A DNA stretch of 56,070 nt, taken from assembly GCA_003222155.1 (NCBI GenBank), contig QHUU01000062.1, forward strand, positions 1 to 56,070, written 5' to 3'. The notes beneath the pieces are model-generated. The model was not told where the DNA came from and ran no database searches. It worked only from the letters and a program-made list of their open reading frames with translations. The translations under genes were made by a program, and so were the position numbers. Positions 34,913 to 42,562 of this stretch are shown here, one piece after another. Within the stretch, counting starts at the first letter, position 1, and each line of letters starts with the position of its first letter. The DNA comes from Gemmatimonadota bacterium (GTDB lineage Bacteria; Gemmatimonadota; Gemmatimonadetes; Gemmatimonadales; GWC2-71-9).

Positions 34913-35481
34913 GGCGAGCCTTCGATCAGAAACCGCAGCGGCCAGTCGGCCGCCCGCGTAATGCCGATCCTCGGTGTCACGATGATGGCGGCTCGCTGTC
35001 GGCTCCGCGGGCGAACGATCCGCAGCCGGCCACGCGTGAGCGACACGCCGTCCTCGCGGCCGGTGACACCCAACGCCTGGCACAGCTTGGCCGGACCGGA
35101 GCACAGCTCGCGGTCCGAGGCGTGGCGCCGCCGGCGGCGCATGGTCGCGAGCCCCTCGAGCGGCTCGAGCGCCCGAATCAGCACCGCGGCCGGAATCCCT
35201 TCCCGCTCGGTGACGGCATTGAGACACCAGTGCATACCGTAGGTGAAGTACACGTACGCGGTGCCGGGCCGCTCGAACATGCTCGCATTGCGCCGGGTGC
35301 GCCGCGCCCGGTAGCCGTGGCTCGCGGGGTCGTCGGCGCCGAGGTACGCCTCGGTCTCGACGATTCGGCCGGCGGTCTTACGGCCGCCGACCTCGCTCAC
35401 GAGCACATGTCCCAAAAGCCTACGCGCGACCACAGGAGTCGGTCGCGCGTAGAAGGACGCCGGCAGAGCCCTGCCGCTCAC
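34897..35481 (-). CDS. 3-methyladenine DNA glycosylase, AAG/MPG family
   Basis: A 194-residue base-excision enzyme removing alkylated purines. FYARPTPVVARRLLGHVLV, the active-site segment RIVETEAYLGADDPASHGYRARRTRRNASMFERPGTAYVYFTYGMHWCLNAV (catalytic Glu in VETEAY), and SGPAKLCQALGVT match the human AAG-type family found in many bacteria. The start is GTG overlapping the NYN gene stop (GTGA). Between an RNA-binding protein and a dipeptidase, its location looks accidental. Confidence 0.95.
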   Translation of the reverse strand: MSGRALPASFYARPTPVVARRLLGHVLVSEVGGRKTAGRIVETEAYLGADDPASHGYRARRTRRNASMFERPGTAYVYFTYGMHWCLNAVTEREGIPAAVLIRALEPLEGLATMRRRRRHASDRELCSGPAKLCQALGVTGREDGVSLTRGRLRIVRPRSRQRAAIIVTPRIGITRAADWPLRFLIEGSPWVSR

Positions 35482-37424
35482 GGACCGCCGGTGAGCCCGC
35501 GCTTCACCTTCGACCAGAAGGACTCGCCCCCGGCCTCGTCCGGCTCGGCCGGCGGCAGCTTGGGCGAGGGCGGAGGCAGGGGCGGCCGCGGCGAGGGCTC
35601 GGGCAGCGATACGCGCGGCTGCTCGATGTCGCGGGGCTCACGGGGCTCGCGGGGCTCGCGAGGCTGCCCGCGCTCGCCGGCATTCGCTCCCCCTGCTCCC
35701 CCCGCGCCCCGACCTCGACCACCGCGTCCCCGACCACCGCGGCGGCCGCGGCCGCCCCGCTCGCCCCGCTCCCCTCGCTCGGGGCGCTCACCCGACTCGC
35801 TCTGCTCGCCCCCGCGAGCGCTGGTATCGCCTCCGCGGCTACCACCGCGTGGCCCACCGCGCCCACCCCGTCCCCCGCGCTCCCGGCGCTCGTCTCCGCC
35901 AGAAGGGAATCCGCCCGGAGTGGCGTCCTCACTGCGGGGCTCGATATCGGGGTGCTTGGGCGGGAGCAGCTCGATACGCGGCTTGAAATTGGGGTCTACT
36001 TCTACCACGCCGATCTTGGTGACGTCCGGTGGACTGACGCGCGGACCCCGCGACCCGCGGCGGAAGCGCGCGCTGCGTGACGGAATGCCGCCCGCCGGAG
36101 AGGCGCCCGGCCGCATCGACGGTGGCGCGGACGATTCGGGCATGGGCGGATCGAGCGCTTCGTCGGCGTCGGTGACCGCGTCGCGGACCTTGACCGTATA
36201 GGCGCCGTCGTCCTGCTTGGCGAGGTCGATCAACTCACGGTCGTGCGCCTGGCGCAGCAGCTTCTGCACCTGGGCGGGCTCTATAGGCTCGGCATCGCCC
36301 TTGATCTCGGCGATCGCTTCGCCGAGCTCCTCGGCGCTCACCGGGCGGGAGTCGCTCCCCAGACGGCCCAGGGCCTGCTTGATCACGCCGAAGGCGCCGT
36401 CCAGCGAGAACGCGCTGCGGCGCTGCTCGGGAGCGACGTCGGGAGCGGGCTCGTCCACCGGCGCGGGCTCGAGCCGAGCTTCCTGCTCTTCGCGGCCGCC
36501 CCCGCCGCCCCCGCCCCCTCCGCCTGCCCCGCCCCCTCGACGGCCCCGCCCGCGGCCGCGGCCTTCGCCGCGCTCGCGGCCCCGATCCGGTCGATCGAGC
36601 GTGGGCGCGGCGGGCGCGGCCACGCCCGCCGGCTGCGCCGCGGCGCCGGGCACGTCCCGGCCGAGGGCGATCTCGTACTGGCCGTTGTCGAGCTTGGTGA
36701 GGTTGATCAAGCCCTTGTGGGCGGCCTCGACCACGAACTTCGAGAAGCGCGAGAACCCCACGTCTTTCTCGTTGAAGGTCGGGTCGATCTCCTGCATCAC
36801 CTGTTTGAGGCGGTCGGAGCGCATCACGTCGTTGTGCGCCGTCATCTGCTTCACGGCTTCGACCACGAGCTCCCAGGGATCGTGGCGCTCGTGCGTGACG
36901 TCGGACTCCTTGGTGAACCCGGCCAGCTCGTTGTAGGAGTAGTACTCGTCGCAGTTCTGGATCAGCAGATCGCTGGACGACTCGCGGATCCCCACGCCGA
37001 TCACGTACTTGCCATACTCCTTGAGCTTGAGCACCAGCGAGGAGAAGTCGGAATCGCCCGAGAGCAGGATGAAGGTTCCGATTTCGGGGCGCGTGAACAC
37101 CAGCTCCAGCGCGTCGATCGCGAGCCGGATGTCGGTCGCGTTTTTCTTGTTCGAGCCGTACGCCGGCGCGAAAATCAGATCGATGGACGATTCGGAGAGC
37201 GGGACGATGTACTGCGGATAGCGACGCCAATCGGCGTAGGCACGCTGCACGGCCACCTTCCCGCGGATGATCTCCGATTGCAGCAGCCGCTTCAGCTCCG
37301 ACTGGAGATCCGAGCGGATCCCCATCGTGACGTTGTCGAAGTCGATCAGCAGCGCGGCATTGGGCGCGTGGGGGGGCGGTTCTTTGTGCGGTCGTGCGAG
37401 ATGGGCATGCGGCTGTGTCATCAT
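35478..37424 (-). CDS. NYN (PIN-like) domain protein with two LOTUS/OST-HTH domains and RGG-rich tail
   Basis: A 648-residue protein. The NYN nuclease-like domain (about 20-165) keeps its acidic residues: D28 and D30 in LLIDFDN, D98 in NATDIR, D124 and D126 in LSGDSDF. Two LOTUS/OST-HTH winged-helix domains follow (about 182-256 and 340-414), each ending in the NGQYEIAL/DGAYTVKV strand. They are separated by an RG- and poly-Gly-rich linker. The C-terminal third is disordered and rich in RGG, RGR and PRE repeats, with a short conserved-looking end ESFWSKVKRGL. The arrangement recalls eukaryotic MARF1/limkain-b1 proteins. An RNA-binding or RNA-cleaving role is likely. Confidence 0.88.
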   Translation of the reverse strand: MMTQPHAHLARPHKEPPPHAPNAALLIDFDNVTMGIRSDLQSELKRLLQSEIIRGKVAVQRAYADWRRYPQYIVPLSESSIDLIFAPAYGSNKKNATDIRLAIDALELVFTRPEIGTFILLSGDSDFSSLVLKLKEYGKYVIGVGIRESSSDLLIQNCDEYYSYNELAGFTKESDVTHERHDPWELVVEAVKQMTAHNDVMRSDRLKQVMQEIDPTFNEKDVGFSRFSKFVVEAAHKGLINLTKLDNGQYEIALGRDVPGAAAQPAGVAAPAAPTLDRPDRGRERGEGRGRGRGRRGGGAGGGGGGGGGGREEQEARLEPAPVDEPAPDVAPEQRRSAFSLDGAFGVIKQALGRLGSDSRPVSAEELGEAIAEIKGDAEPIEPAQVQKLLRQAHDRELIDLAKQDDGAYTVKVRDAVTDADEALDPPMPESSAPPSMRPGASPAGGIPSRSARFRRGSRGPRVSPPDVTKIGVVEVDPNFKPRIELLPPKHPDIEPRSEDATPGGFPSGGDERRERGGRGGRGGPRGGSRGGDTSARGGEQSESGERPERGERGERGGRGRRGGRGRGGRGRGAGGAGGANAGERGQPREPREPREPRDIEQPRVSLPEPSPRPPLPPPSPKLPPAEPDEAGGESFWSKVKRGLTGGP

Positions 37425-37826
37425 GGGGTTGTGTCTTGCTCCAGGTGCCCTCGCCGCCCAGGCGCGCGGCGCCGGGCCGTCAGGCGGCCGGACGCGCGGC
37501 GTGCGTGGCGAGGACGATGAGATGTCGGGCGCCCGAGCACGGGCGCCTCAAGGAAGGCGACAGCTGTGCGTAGCAGAGTCGTGTTGTGCGTCGCCGGTCA
37601 AGGTCGTGCGCGGCGGGAATCGTTCAAGGGAGGGTCGCCATTCCATCTCGGCGCGCCTGCTGCGAGCTCCGGCGGATTCGCCGGGCTGGCCAGGCGCTGC
37701 CGGATTGACCGACGCCGTCCCCGCCCCTGCCGCACCATCAGTGCTTTGAAAATAAACAACTTGCGCGGAAAGGGACAGGGTGGCCGCACACCTGCCCCGC
37801 CGGAGCCAGGGACGTAACGTTTAGCT
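37425..37826 (+). other. Intergenic region between the NYN and ECF sigma genes
   Basis: About 400 bp between divergent genes. It is as GC-rich as the coding DNA except for an AT-rich patch near 37744-37760 (TTGAAAATAAACAA), which may hold a promoter on either strand. A small inverted repeat, GGGCGCCC/GGGCGCC, lies near 37528-37550. Short ORFs across it have no family features. Just before the ECF gene, GACGTAACGTTTAGC might be part of its own promoter. I see no RNA gene. Confidence 0.5.
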
Positions 37827-38402
37827 ATGCAACGGCATTTGGGTCTTGAGGCGATGCAGGCGGCCGCGAGCGGGGAGTCTGGAGCGTCGATCGATCAAAT
37901 CGATCATATCGTGGGGGCCCGGGCGGGCGACCCCGACGCCTTGGCGTCGCTGTATCGGGCCTACGGCGCTGCACTGTATCGACTTGCCTACCGGCTGACC
38001 GGCACGCCGCAGGATGCCGAGGACGTCGTGCATGACGTGTTCGTGGGCCTGCCGGAGGCGCTGGGGCGCTACGAGGAACGGGGGAGCTTTGCAGGCTGGC
38101 TGAAGCGAGTGACGGCGCGCGTGGCGCTGATGCGATTGCGCACTCGCACTCGCCGGCGTGAGGTGATGCTCAATGCAACCCTCCCCGCGGACCAGCGGCC
38201 GGCGGATGTCGAGAGCATGGCACTCGAGACCGCCATCAATGCCCTACCGGATCGGCTGCGCTCGGTGCTGGTGCTCAAGGAGGTCGAGGGCTATTCGCAC
38301 GCAGAGGTCAGCGAGCTGCTGGGGATCAGCGAGGGTACGTCGCGCGTGCGGCTGAACCGGGCGATGAAACGGCTGCGCAGAATGTTGGAGAACGGGACAT
38401 GA
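37827..38402 (+). CDS. ECF-type sigma-70 factor
   Basis: A 191-residue extracytoplasmic-function sigma factor. Region 2 reads LYRAYGAALYRLAYRLTGTPQDAEDVVHDVFVGLPEALGRYEERGSFAGWLKRVTARVALMRLRTR. Region 4 reads INALPDRLRSVLVLKEVEGYSHAEVSELLGISEGTSRVRLNRAMKRLRRML. A 25-residue N-terminal extension precedes region 2. The stop overlaps the next gene (ATGA), whose product has the topology expected of its anti-sigma factor. It probably directs transcription of its own operon under an envelope signal. Confidence 0.95.
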   Translation: MQRHLGLEAMQAAASGESGASIDQIDHIVGARAGDPDALASLYRAYGAALYRLAYRLTGTPQDAEDVVHDVFVGLPEALGRYEERGSFAGWLKRVTARVALMRLRTRTRRREVMLNATLPADQRPADVESMALETAINALPDRLRSVLVLKEVEGYSHAEVSELLGISEGTSRVRLNRAMKRLRRMLENGT

Positions 38403-39445
38403 CCTGGAAAGAAGACCTTCGCACGCTGCCCGCTCCGGAGCCACCGGACGAGCTGCTCTGGCACATCCTGGCGAGCCGGGCGGCAGGCGTGCGGGTGGTG
38501 CTGCCGGGGGAGCACCCGACGGTGTCACGTCGGGTCGCCTTGCTACTTGTAGCGGCCGCTGCCGCGGTGGTCCTCGTGATGAGCACACGCGGGGGCGGAC
38601 TGCATCCAGTCGACAGGAATAAAGCACACCAAGACATCTCGGCGGCTCTACCCTTCTGGCCGCCGGACGCGATGGCACAGGAAGCCAGGCCGCCGCACCC
38701 CCCGCGCTACGAGCCTGTCCGTAACCTGCGCGTGGCGCGCGCGCATGGCGGCACCTGGACTTACCAGGCGTGCTCGGCGTTCGACGATGTCTTAACCAAG
38801 TGCCGCGCTCGGTTCACGATCGCGGTCAGCAAGGCCGAGCGCGATGGCCAACCGGTGTGGCTCGTTTCTCAGCAAGAAAAAAGCGCGCGCGCCTGGTCTC
38901 CCACGGATACGATCCGCACTCCACTCGACTCGACGTACGTCGACCCCGCCACCCTGCGACCGATCTACCATGAGATAAACGGCAAGGGATTTCACTTCGT
39001 CCGCCGGATCATCGGAGACACCGTGCGTGAGACGCTCGACATTAGCGGCGCGCATCCGCGCAGCTGGCGGACCAATGCGAGCATTCCCGGTGCGCAAAAC
39101 GCGCCGTTCGTGCTTCGATGGGCCCGGTTCGACCTTGCCCTGCTGCTGGAGGTGCTCCCGCTCGAGCGCGCGTGGCGAGGAAGTGTGTACTCGGTCGGCC
39201 TGGTGGGGCCAGATCCCAGCAAGGCCGCGATCGCCCCGATCGACTTACGCGTCGTCGGGAGCGGGCGTATCGAGGTTCCCGCAGGGACGTTCGACTGCTG
39301 GAAGGTCGAATTGCGGCAGGGGGACGACACCCGGCTGACACTGTGGGTGAGCAAAGACCGCGGTTGGCTCGTCAAGACGGAGCTCCGTGAACCGGATTTC
39401 CGGGCCGAGAGTGCGCTCTTGTCCGCTACTCCCCCAGCACCTTGA
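38399..39445 (+). CDS. Putative anti-sigma factor with periplasmic DUF3108-like domain
   Basis: A 348-residue single-pass membrane protein: a 43-residue cytoplasmic start (TWKEDLRTLPAPEPPDELLWHILAS), a membrane helix at 44-62 (VALLLVAAAAAVVLVM) and a large periplasmic part. The latter has a lipocalin/DUF3108-like pattern: LDSTYVDPATLRPIYHEINGKG, ETLDISGAHP, VGSGRIEVPAGTFDCWKVELRQGDDTRLTLWVSKDRGWLVKTEL. There is no HxxxCxxC zinc motif, so it is not a ZAS-type anti-sigma. The role is inferred from the ATGA coupling with the ECF gene. It converges on YjbQ with 20 nt overlap. Confidence 0.7.
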   Translation: MTWKEDLRTLPAPEPPDELLWHILASRAAGVRVVLPGEHPTVSRRVALLLVAAAAAVVLVMSTRGGGLHPVDRNKAHQDISAALPFWPPDAMAQEARPPHPPRYEPVRNLRVARAHGGTWTYQACSAFDDVLTKCRARFTIAVSKAERDGQPVWLVSQQEKSARAWSPTDTIRTPLDSTYVDPATLRPIYHEINGKGFHFVRRIIGDTVRETLDISGAHPRSWRTNASIPGAQNAPFVLRWARFDLALLLEVLPLERAWRGSVYSVGLVGPDPSKAAIAPIDLRVVGSGRIEVPAGTFDCWKVELRQGDDTRLTLWVSKDRGWLVKTELREPDFRAESALLSATPPAP

Positions 39446-39845
39446 CGATCACCCGCTTCTTGCGTTGCCCGTCCCACTCACCGTAGAACACCCGCTGCCA
39501 CGGCCCTAGGTCGAGCTTGCCGGCCGTGACGGGCACGATCACCTCGTGTCCGATCGTGAGGCTGCGGAGGTGGGCCGCGGCGTTGTCCTCGCCCGTTTCG
39601 TTGTGGCGGTAGCGCTTGGGGTCCCACGGCGCGATGCTCGACTCCAGCCACTTCAGGATGTCCGTCCACAGCCCTGACTCGTGATCGTTCACGAATACCG
39701 ACGCGGTGATGTGCATGGCGCTCACCAGCGCGAAGCCTTCCTGCACGCCGCTCTCCGCCACCTGCTCGGCGACGTGCTCGGTGACGTCGATGATTTCCTG
39801 GCGGGATTTGGTGTTGAACCAGAGGTAGTGCGTATGAGACTTCAC
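39426..39845 (-). CDS. YjbQ/UPF0047 family protein (secondary thiamine-phosphate synthase-like)
   Basis: A 139-residue trimeric-fold protein. Hallmarks are FNTKSRQEIIDVTEHV, SGVQEGFALVSAMHITASVFVNDHESGLWTDILKWLE, HNETGEDNAAAHLRSLTIGHEVIVPVTAGKLDLGPWQRVFYGEWDGQRKKRVIVKVLG. The three histidines expected for metal binding are present. Weak thiamine-phosphate synthase activity has been reported for the family; the true role is unclear. The start is GTG with a strong AGGAGG 4 nt upstream. That Shine-Dalgarno directly follows the family A copy 3 hairpin; the longer frame would translate the repeat. Confidence 0.93.
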   Translation of the reverse strand: MKSHTHYLWFNTKSRQEIIDVTEHVAEQVAESGVQEGFALVSAMHITASVFVNDHESGLWTDILKWLESSIAPWDPKRYRHNETGEDNAAAHLRSLTIGHEVIVPVTAGKLDLGPWQRVFYGEWDGQRKKRVIVKVLGE

Positions 39846-39856
39846 GGAGCCTCCTG

Positions 39857-39942
39857 AACGCGGAAGTCGGAACTCGGAACGCGGAACAGGCGGGCGGGCG
39901 GCGGGTCGCGTGTTCCGCGTTCCCACTTCCACGTTCCGCGTT
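39857..39942 (+). repeat. Heptad hairpin repeat, family A copy 3
   Basis: Left arm 39857-39889: AACGCGG, AAGTCGG, AACTCGG, AACGCGG, AACAG. A loop of about 20 nt is very GC-rich. Right arm to 39942: TGTT, CCGCGTT, CCCACTT, CCACGTT, CCGCGTT. It lies between the divergent YjbQ and kinase genes, within 3 nt of the YjbQ Shine-Dalgarno and 14 nt upstream of the kinase -35 box. Confidence 0.9.
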
Positions 39943-39955
39943 GGTGCGTGTCGAA

Positions 39956-39984
39956 TTGTCACATGCCCACGAAATGCCTAGATT
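39956..39984 (+). promoter_or_regulatory. Sigma-70 promoter of the two-component operon
   Basis: -35 TTGTCA (39956-39961), 17-nt spacer, -10 TAGATT (39979-39984). The predicted start near 39991 lies only about 6 nt before the kinase ATG at 39997, and no Shine-Dalgarno precedes that ATG. The mRNA may therefore be leaderless or nearly so. Confidence 0.65.
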
Positions 39985-39996
39985 GCCCCCACAAAT

Positions 39997-41190
39997 ATGG
40001 CGCTCGCGTTCCGACAGCGGATCTTCGTCGTCCTGGTGGCGCTGACCGCCGTGCCGACCGCCCTGGCGGTGGTGGGCTGGGCGCTCGCGGTCCGAACGGT
40101 GGGCCCGTCGGCCGGCGCGCGCGTGGCGCTCGAGGAAATGGCGGCGTCGGCGCGCCAGATGGTGGACCGTATCGACACCACGCACCTCGCTGCGCCCGAG
40201 CGGGCCGCCCTGCGGGAGCACCTGGAGCGCCTGTCCACATCGGTCACCCTCGCCCGGCGGGCCGAGACGTACCTGCGCTACTACGCGGGCGGGTTCGCCC
40301 TGGTGGTGATCGTGTTCGGCGGGCTGGCCCTGACGGCCGCAATACGGCTCGCGGGACATCTGTCGCGCCAGCTGTCGCGGCCGATCGACGAGCTGGTGGG
40401 GTGGACCCGGCTGATCCGGCGGCGCGTGCCGCTCCCCGCGGGGCCGGCCAGTCGTGGGGCGCCCGAGTTCGAGGCGCTGCGCCAGGCGCTGCGCGAGCTC
40501 GCGACCGCGCTCGACGCCGCCCGCGAGCGCGAGCTCGAGGCGGAGCGGCTGCGGGCGTTCCGCGAGGTGGCACGGCGCGTCGCGCACGAGATCAAGAACC
40601 CGCTCACATCGATGCGCATCGCGGTGGACCAGCTGGGGCGGACAGTGGGACAGGCGGACAGCCGGACGGCGACCGCCGTGGAAGTGCTGGGTGCCGAGAC
40701 GCAACGGCTGGGCCAGCTGGCGAAGGAGTTCGCCGACTTCGGCCGGCTCCCGGAAGGACCCAAGAGCGAAGTAGACCTCGTGGACCTGCTGATGGACCTG
40801 GGCAAGAGCGGAGTACCGCCCGAGGTGGCCGTTCGGGTACGGGCCAACGGCGAGCCCTGCAAGGTGCTGGGGCACTACGACCCGTTGCGGCGCGCCTTCG
40901 CCAACCTGCTGCGCAACGCGGCGGAGGCGATGCACGGCCGAGGAGCGATCGAGGTAGCCGTCACGCGTGACGGGGGCGGTTTGGTGGTGACGATCGCCGA
41001 TCACGGCCCCGGGGTGCCGGACGAGCTGCGGCAGCGCGTGTTCGAGCCCTACTTCACGACCAAGCAGGACGGCACCGGGCTGGGGCTCGCGCTGGTGCGG
41101 CAGACGATCGAGGCGCACAGCGGCACCATCAGCGTCGCGAATACGCCGGGCGGCGGCGCCACTTTTTCCATCGTGCTCTCCGCCACATGA
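39997..41190 (+). CDS. Membrane sensor histidine kinase, NtrY-like
   Basis: A 397-residue kinase with two membrane helices (about 9-32 and 98-118) around a short periplasmic loop of about 65 residues. A HAMP-like linker follows. HisKA has RRVAHEIKNPLTSMRIAV with the phospho-acceptor H197. The ATP domain shows RRAFANLLRNAAEAM (N-box), VVTIADHGPGVPDELRQRVFEPYFTTKQDGTGLGLALVRQTI (G1, F and G2 boxes) and ends GGGATFSIVL. It overlaps the response regulator by ATGA. The likely signal is envelope- or nitrogen-related by analogy only. Confidence 0.94.
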   Translation: MALAFRQRIFVVLVALTAVPTALAVVGWALAVRTVGPSAGARVALEEMAASARQMVDRIDTTHLAAPERAALREHLERLSTSVTLARRAETYLRYYAGGFALVVIVFGGLALTAAIRLAGHLSRQLSRPIDELVGWTRLIRRRVPLPAGPASRGAPEFEALRQALRELATALDAARERELEAERLRAFREVARRVAHEIKNPLTSMRIAVDQLGRTVGQADSRTATAVEVLGAETQRLGQLAKEFADFGRLPEGPKSEVDLVDLLMDLGKSGVPPEVAVRVRANGEPCKVLGHYDPLRRAFANLLRNAAEAMHGRGAIEVAVTRDGGGLVVTIADHGPGVPDELRQRVFEPYFTTKQDGTGLGLALVRQTIEAHSGTISVANTPGGGATFSIVLSAT

Positions 41191-42560
41191 GCCCACGCAT
41201 CCTGCTGGTCGACGACGAGACCAACATCCGCAAGATGGTAGGAGCGCTGCTCGAGTCCGAGGGATTCGAGACGGCGGAGGCTGCGAACGGCGGCGCCGCG
41301 CTCGCCGCGGTCGAGCGTGCCGCGCCCGACGCCGTGCTGCTCGACCTCATGATGCCCGGCGGGCCGGACGGGCTCGCCACGCTCGAGCAGCTGAAGCGCC
41401 TCGCGCCCGACGTGCCGGTCGTGATGATGAGCGGGAAGGCGAGCCTCACCGACGCCGTGCGGGCGACCAAGCTCGGCGCGTTTCAGTTCCTGGAAAAGCC
41501 GCTCACGCCCGAGGGAGTGCTGACCACGCTGCGCGCCGCCCTCGAGCTGTCGCGCACGCTGGCCGAGAACCGCCGGCTGCACGAGGCGCTGGGGCATTCG
41601 GATCCTCTCGTGGGCGTGAGCGGCGCGATGCAAGAGCTGCGGGACCTGATCGCGCGGGTCGCGCCCACCGAGGTACGCGTGCTGATCACGGGCGAGTCGG
41701 GCACGGGCAAGGAGCTCGTGGCCTCGGCCATCCACCGCCAAAGCGCACGAGCGGGCAGGCCGTTCGTGTGCGTCAACAGTGCCGCGATTCCGAAGGACCT
41801 GGTAGAGTCGGAGATGTTCGGTCACGAGCGCGGCGCGTTCACCGGGGCGACGGAGCGGCGGGTCGGGCGCTTCGAGCTGGCGGACGGCGGGACGTTGTTC
41901 CTCGACGAAGTGGGCGATCTGGGACTCGAGGCGCAGGCGAAGCTGTTGCGCGCACTGGAGAGCGGCGTGATCGAGCGGCTGGGCGGCGAGAAACCGATCG
42001 GCGTCGACGTGCGCGTGATCGCCGCAACCAACAAAGACCTCGGGAAGGCGTCACAGCAAGGGCAGTTCCGCGAGGACCTGCTGTTCCGCCTCGACGTGCT
42101 CCCGATCCGCATCCCACCGTTGCGCGAGCGGGCGGACGACGTCGCGCCGCTGGTGCAGCATTTCGCGGCGCGACAGGTGGCCCGCCTCGGCCGGCAGGTG
42201 CGCTTCGACCCCGGCGCCGTACAGCTGTTGAGCGCCTACGCCTGGCCCGGGAACGTGCGCGAGCTGGCGAACATCGTGGAGCGGCTCGCGATCCTCGCGA
42301 CCGGCGATACGGTGACCGCCGACGACGTGGCGCGCGTGGTGCCGCAAGACGGCGCGCCGGCCGCGCCCTCCGAAGCATGGAGCGACGTCGCGCTGTCGGA
42401 CGCCCTCGACGGCTTCGAGCGCACGCTCATCGCGCGGGCGCTGTCGGCCGCCCGAGGCAACGTGGCAGAGGCGGCGCGCCGTCTCGCCACCGACCGCGCC
42501 AATCTGTATCGCCGCATGCGCCGGCTGGGGCTCGAGGCGCCGCGCACCGGGGCGGGCTGA
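41187..42560 (+). CDS. NtrC-family sigma-54-dependent response regulator
   Basis: A 457-residue protein: receiver domain with phospho-acceptor D53 ([10 protein letters not shown]) and conserved K104 region (FLEKP); AAA+ domain with Walker [10 protein letters not shown] (168-176), the sigma-54-contacting loop GAFTGA (216-221), Walker B TLFLDE and the arginine-finger segment [17 protein letters not shown]; then WPGNVREL and a Fis-type HTH ([26 protein letters not shown]). It should activate sigma-54 promoters when phosphorylated by the upstream kinase. No clear -24/-12 element was recognised in the window. Confidence 0.96.
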   Translation: MSPRILLVDDETNIRKMVGALLESEGFETAEAANGGAALAAVERAAPDAVLLDLMMPGGPDGLATLEQLKRLAPDVPVVMMSGKASLTDAVRATKLGAFQFLEKPLTPEGVLTTLRAALELSRTLAENRRLHEALGHSDPLVGVSGAMQELRDLIARVAPTEVRVLITGESGTGKELVASAIHRQSARAGRPFVCVNSAAIPKDLVESEMFGHERGAFTGATERRVGRFELADGGTLFLDEVGDLGLEAQAKLLRALESGVIERLGGEKPIGVDVRVIAATNKDLGKASQQGQFREDLLFRLDVLPIRIPPLRERADDVAPLVQHFAARQVARLGRQVRFDPGAVQLLSAYAWPGNVRELANIVERLAILATGDTVTADDVARVVPQDGAPAAPSEAWSDVALSDALDGFERTLIARALSAARGNVAEAARRLATDRANLYRRMRRLGLEAPRTGAG

Positions 42561-42562
42561 CC

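Noticed and set aside
41768-42560. Extension of the barrel gene into the NtrC gene
   Set aside because: It is an out-of-frame reading of ntrC codons; a signal peptide begins right at the GTG at 42563.
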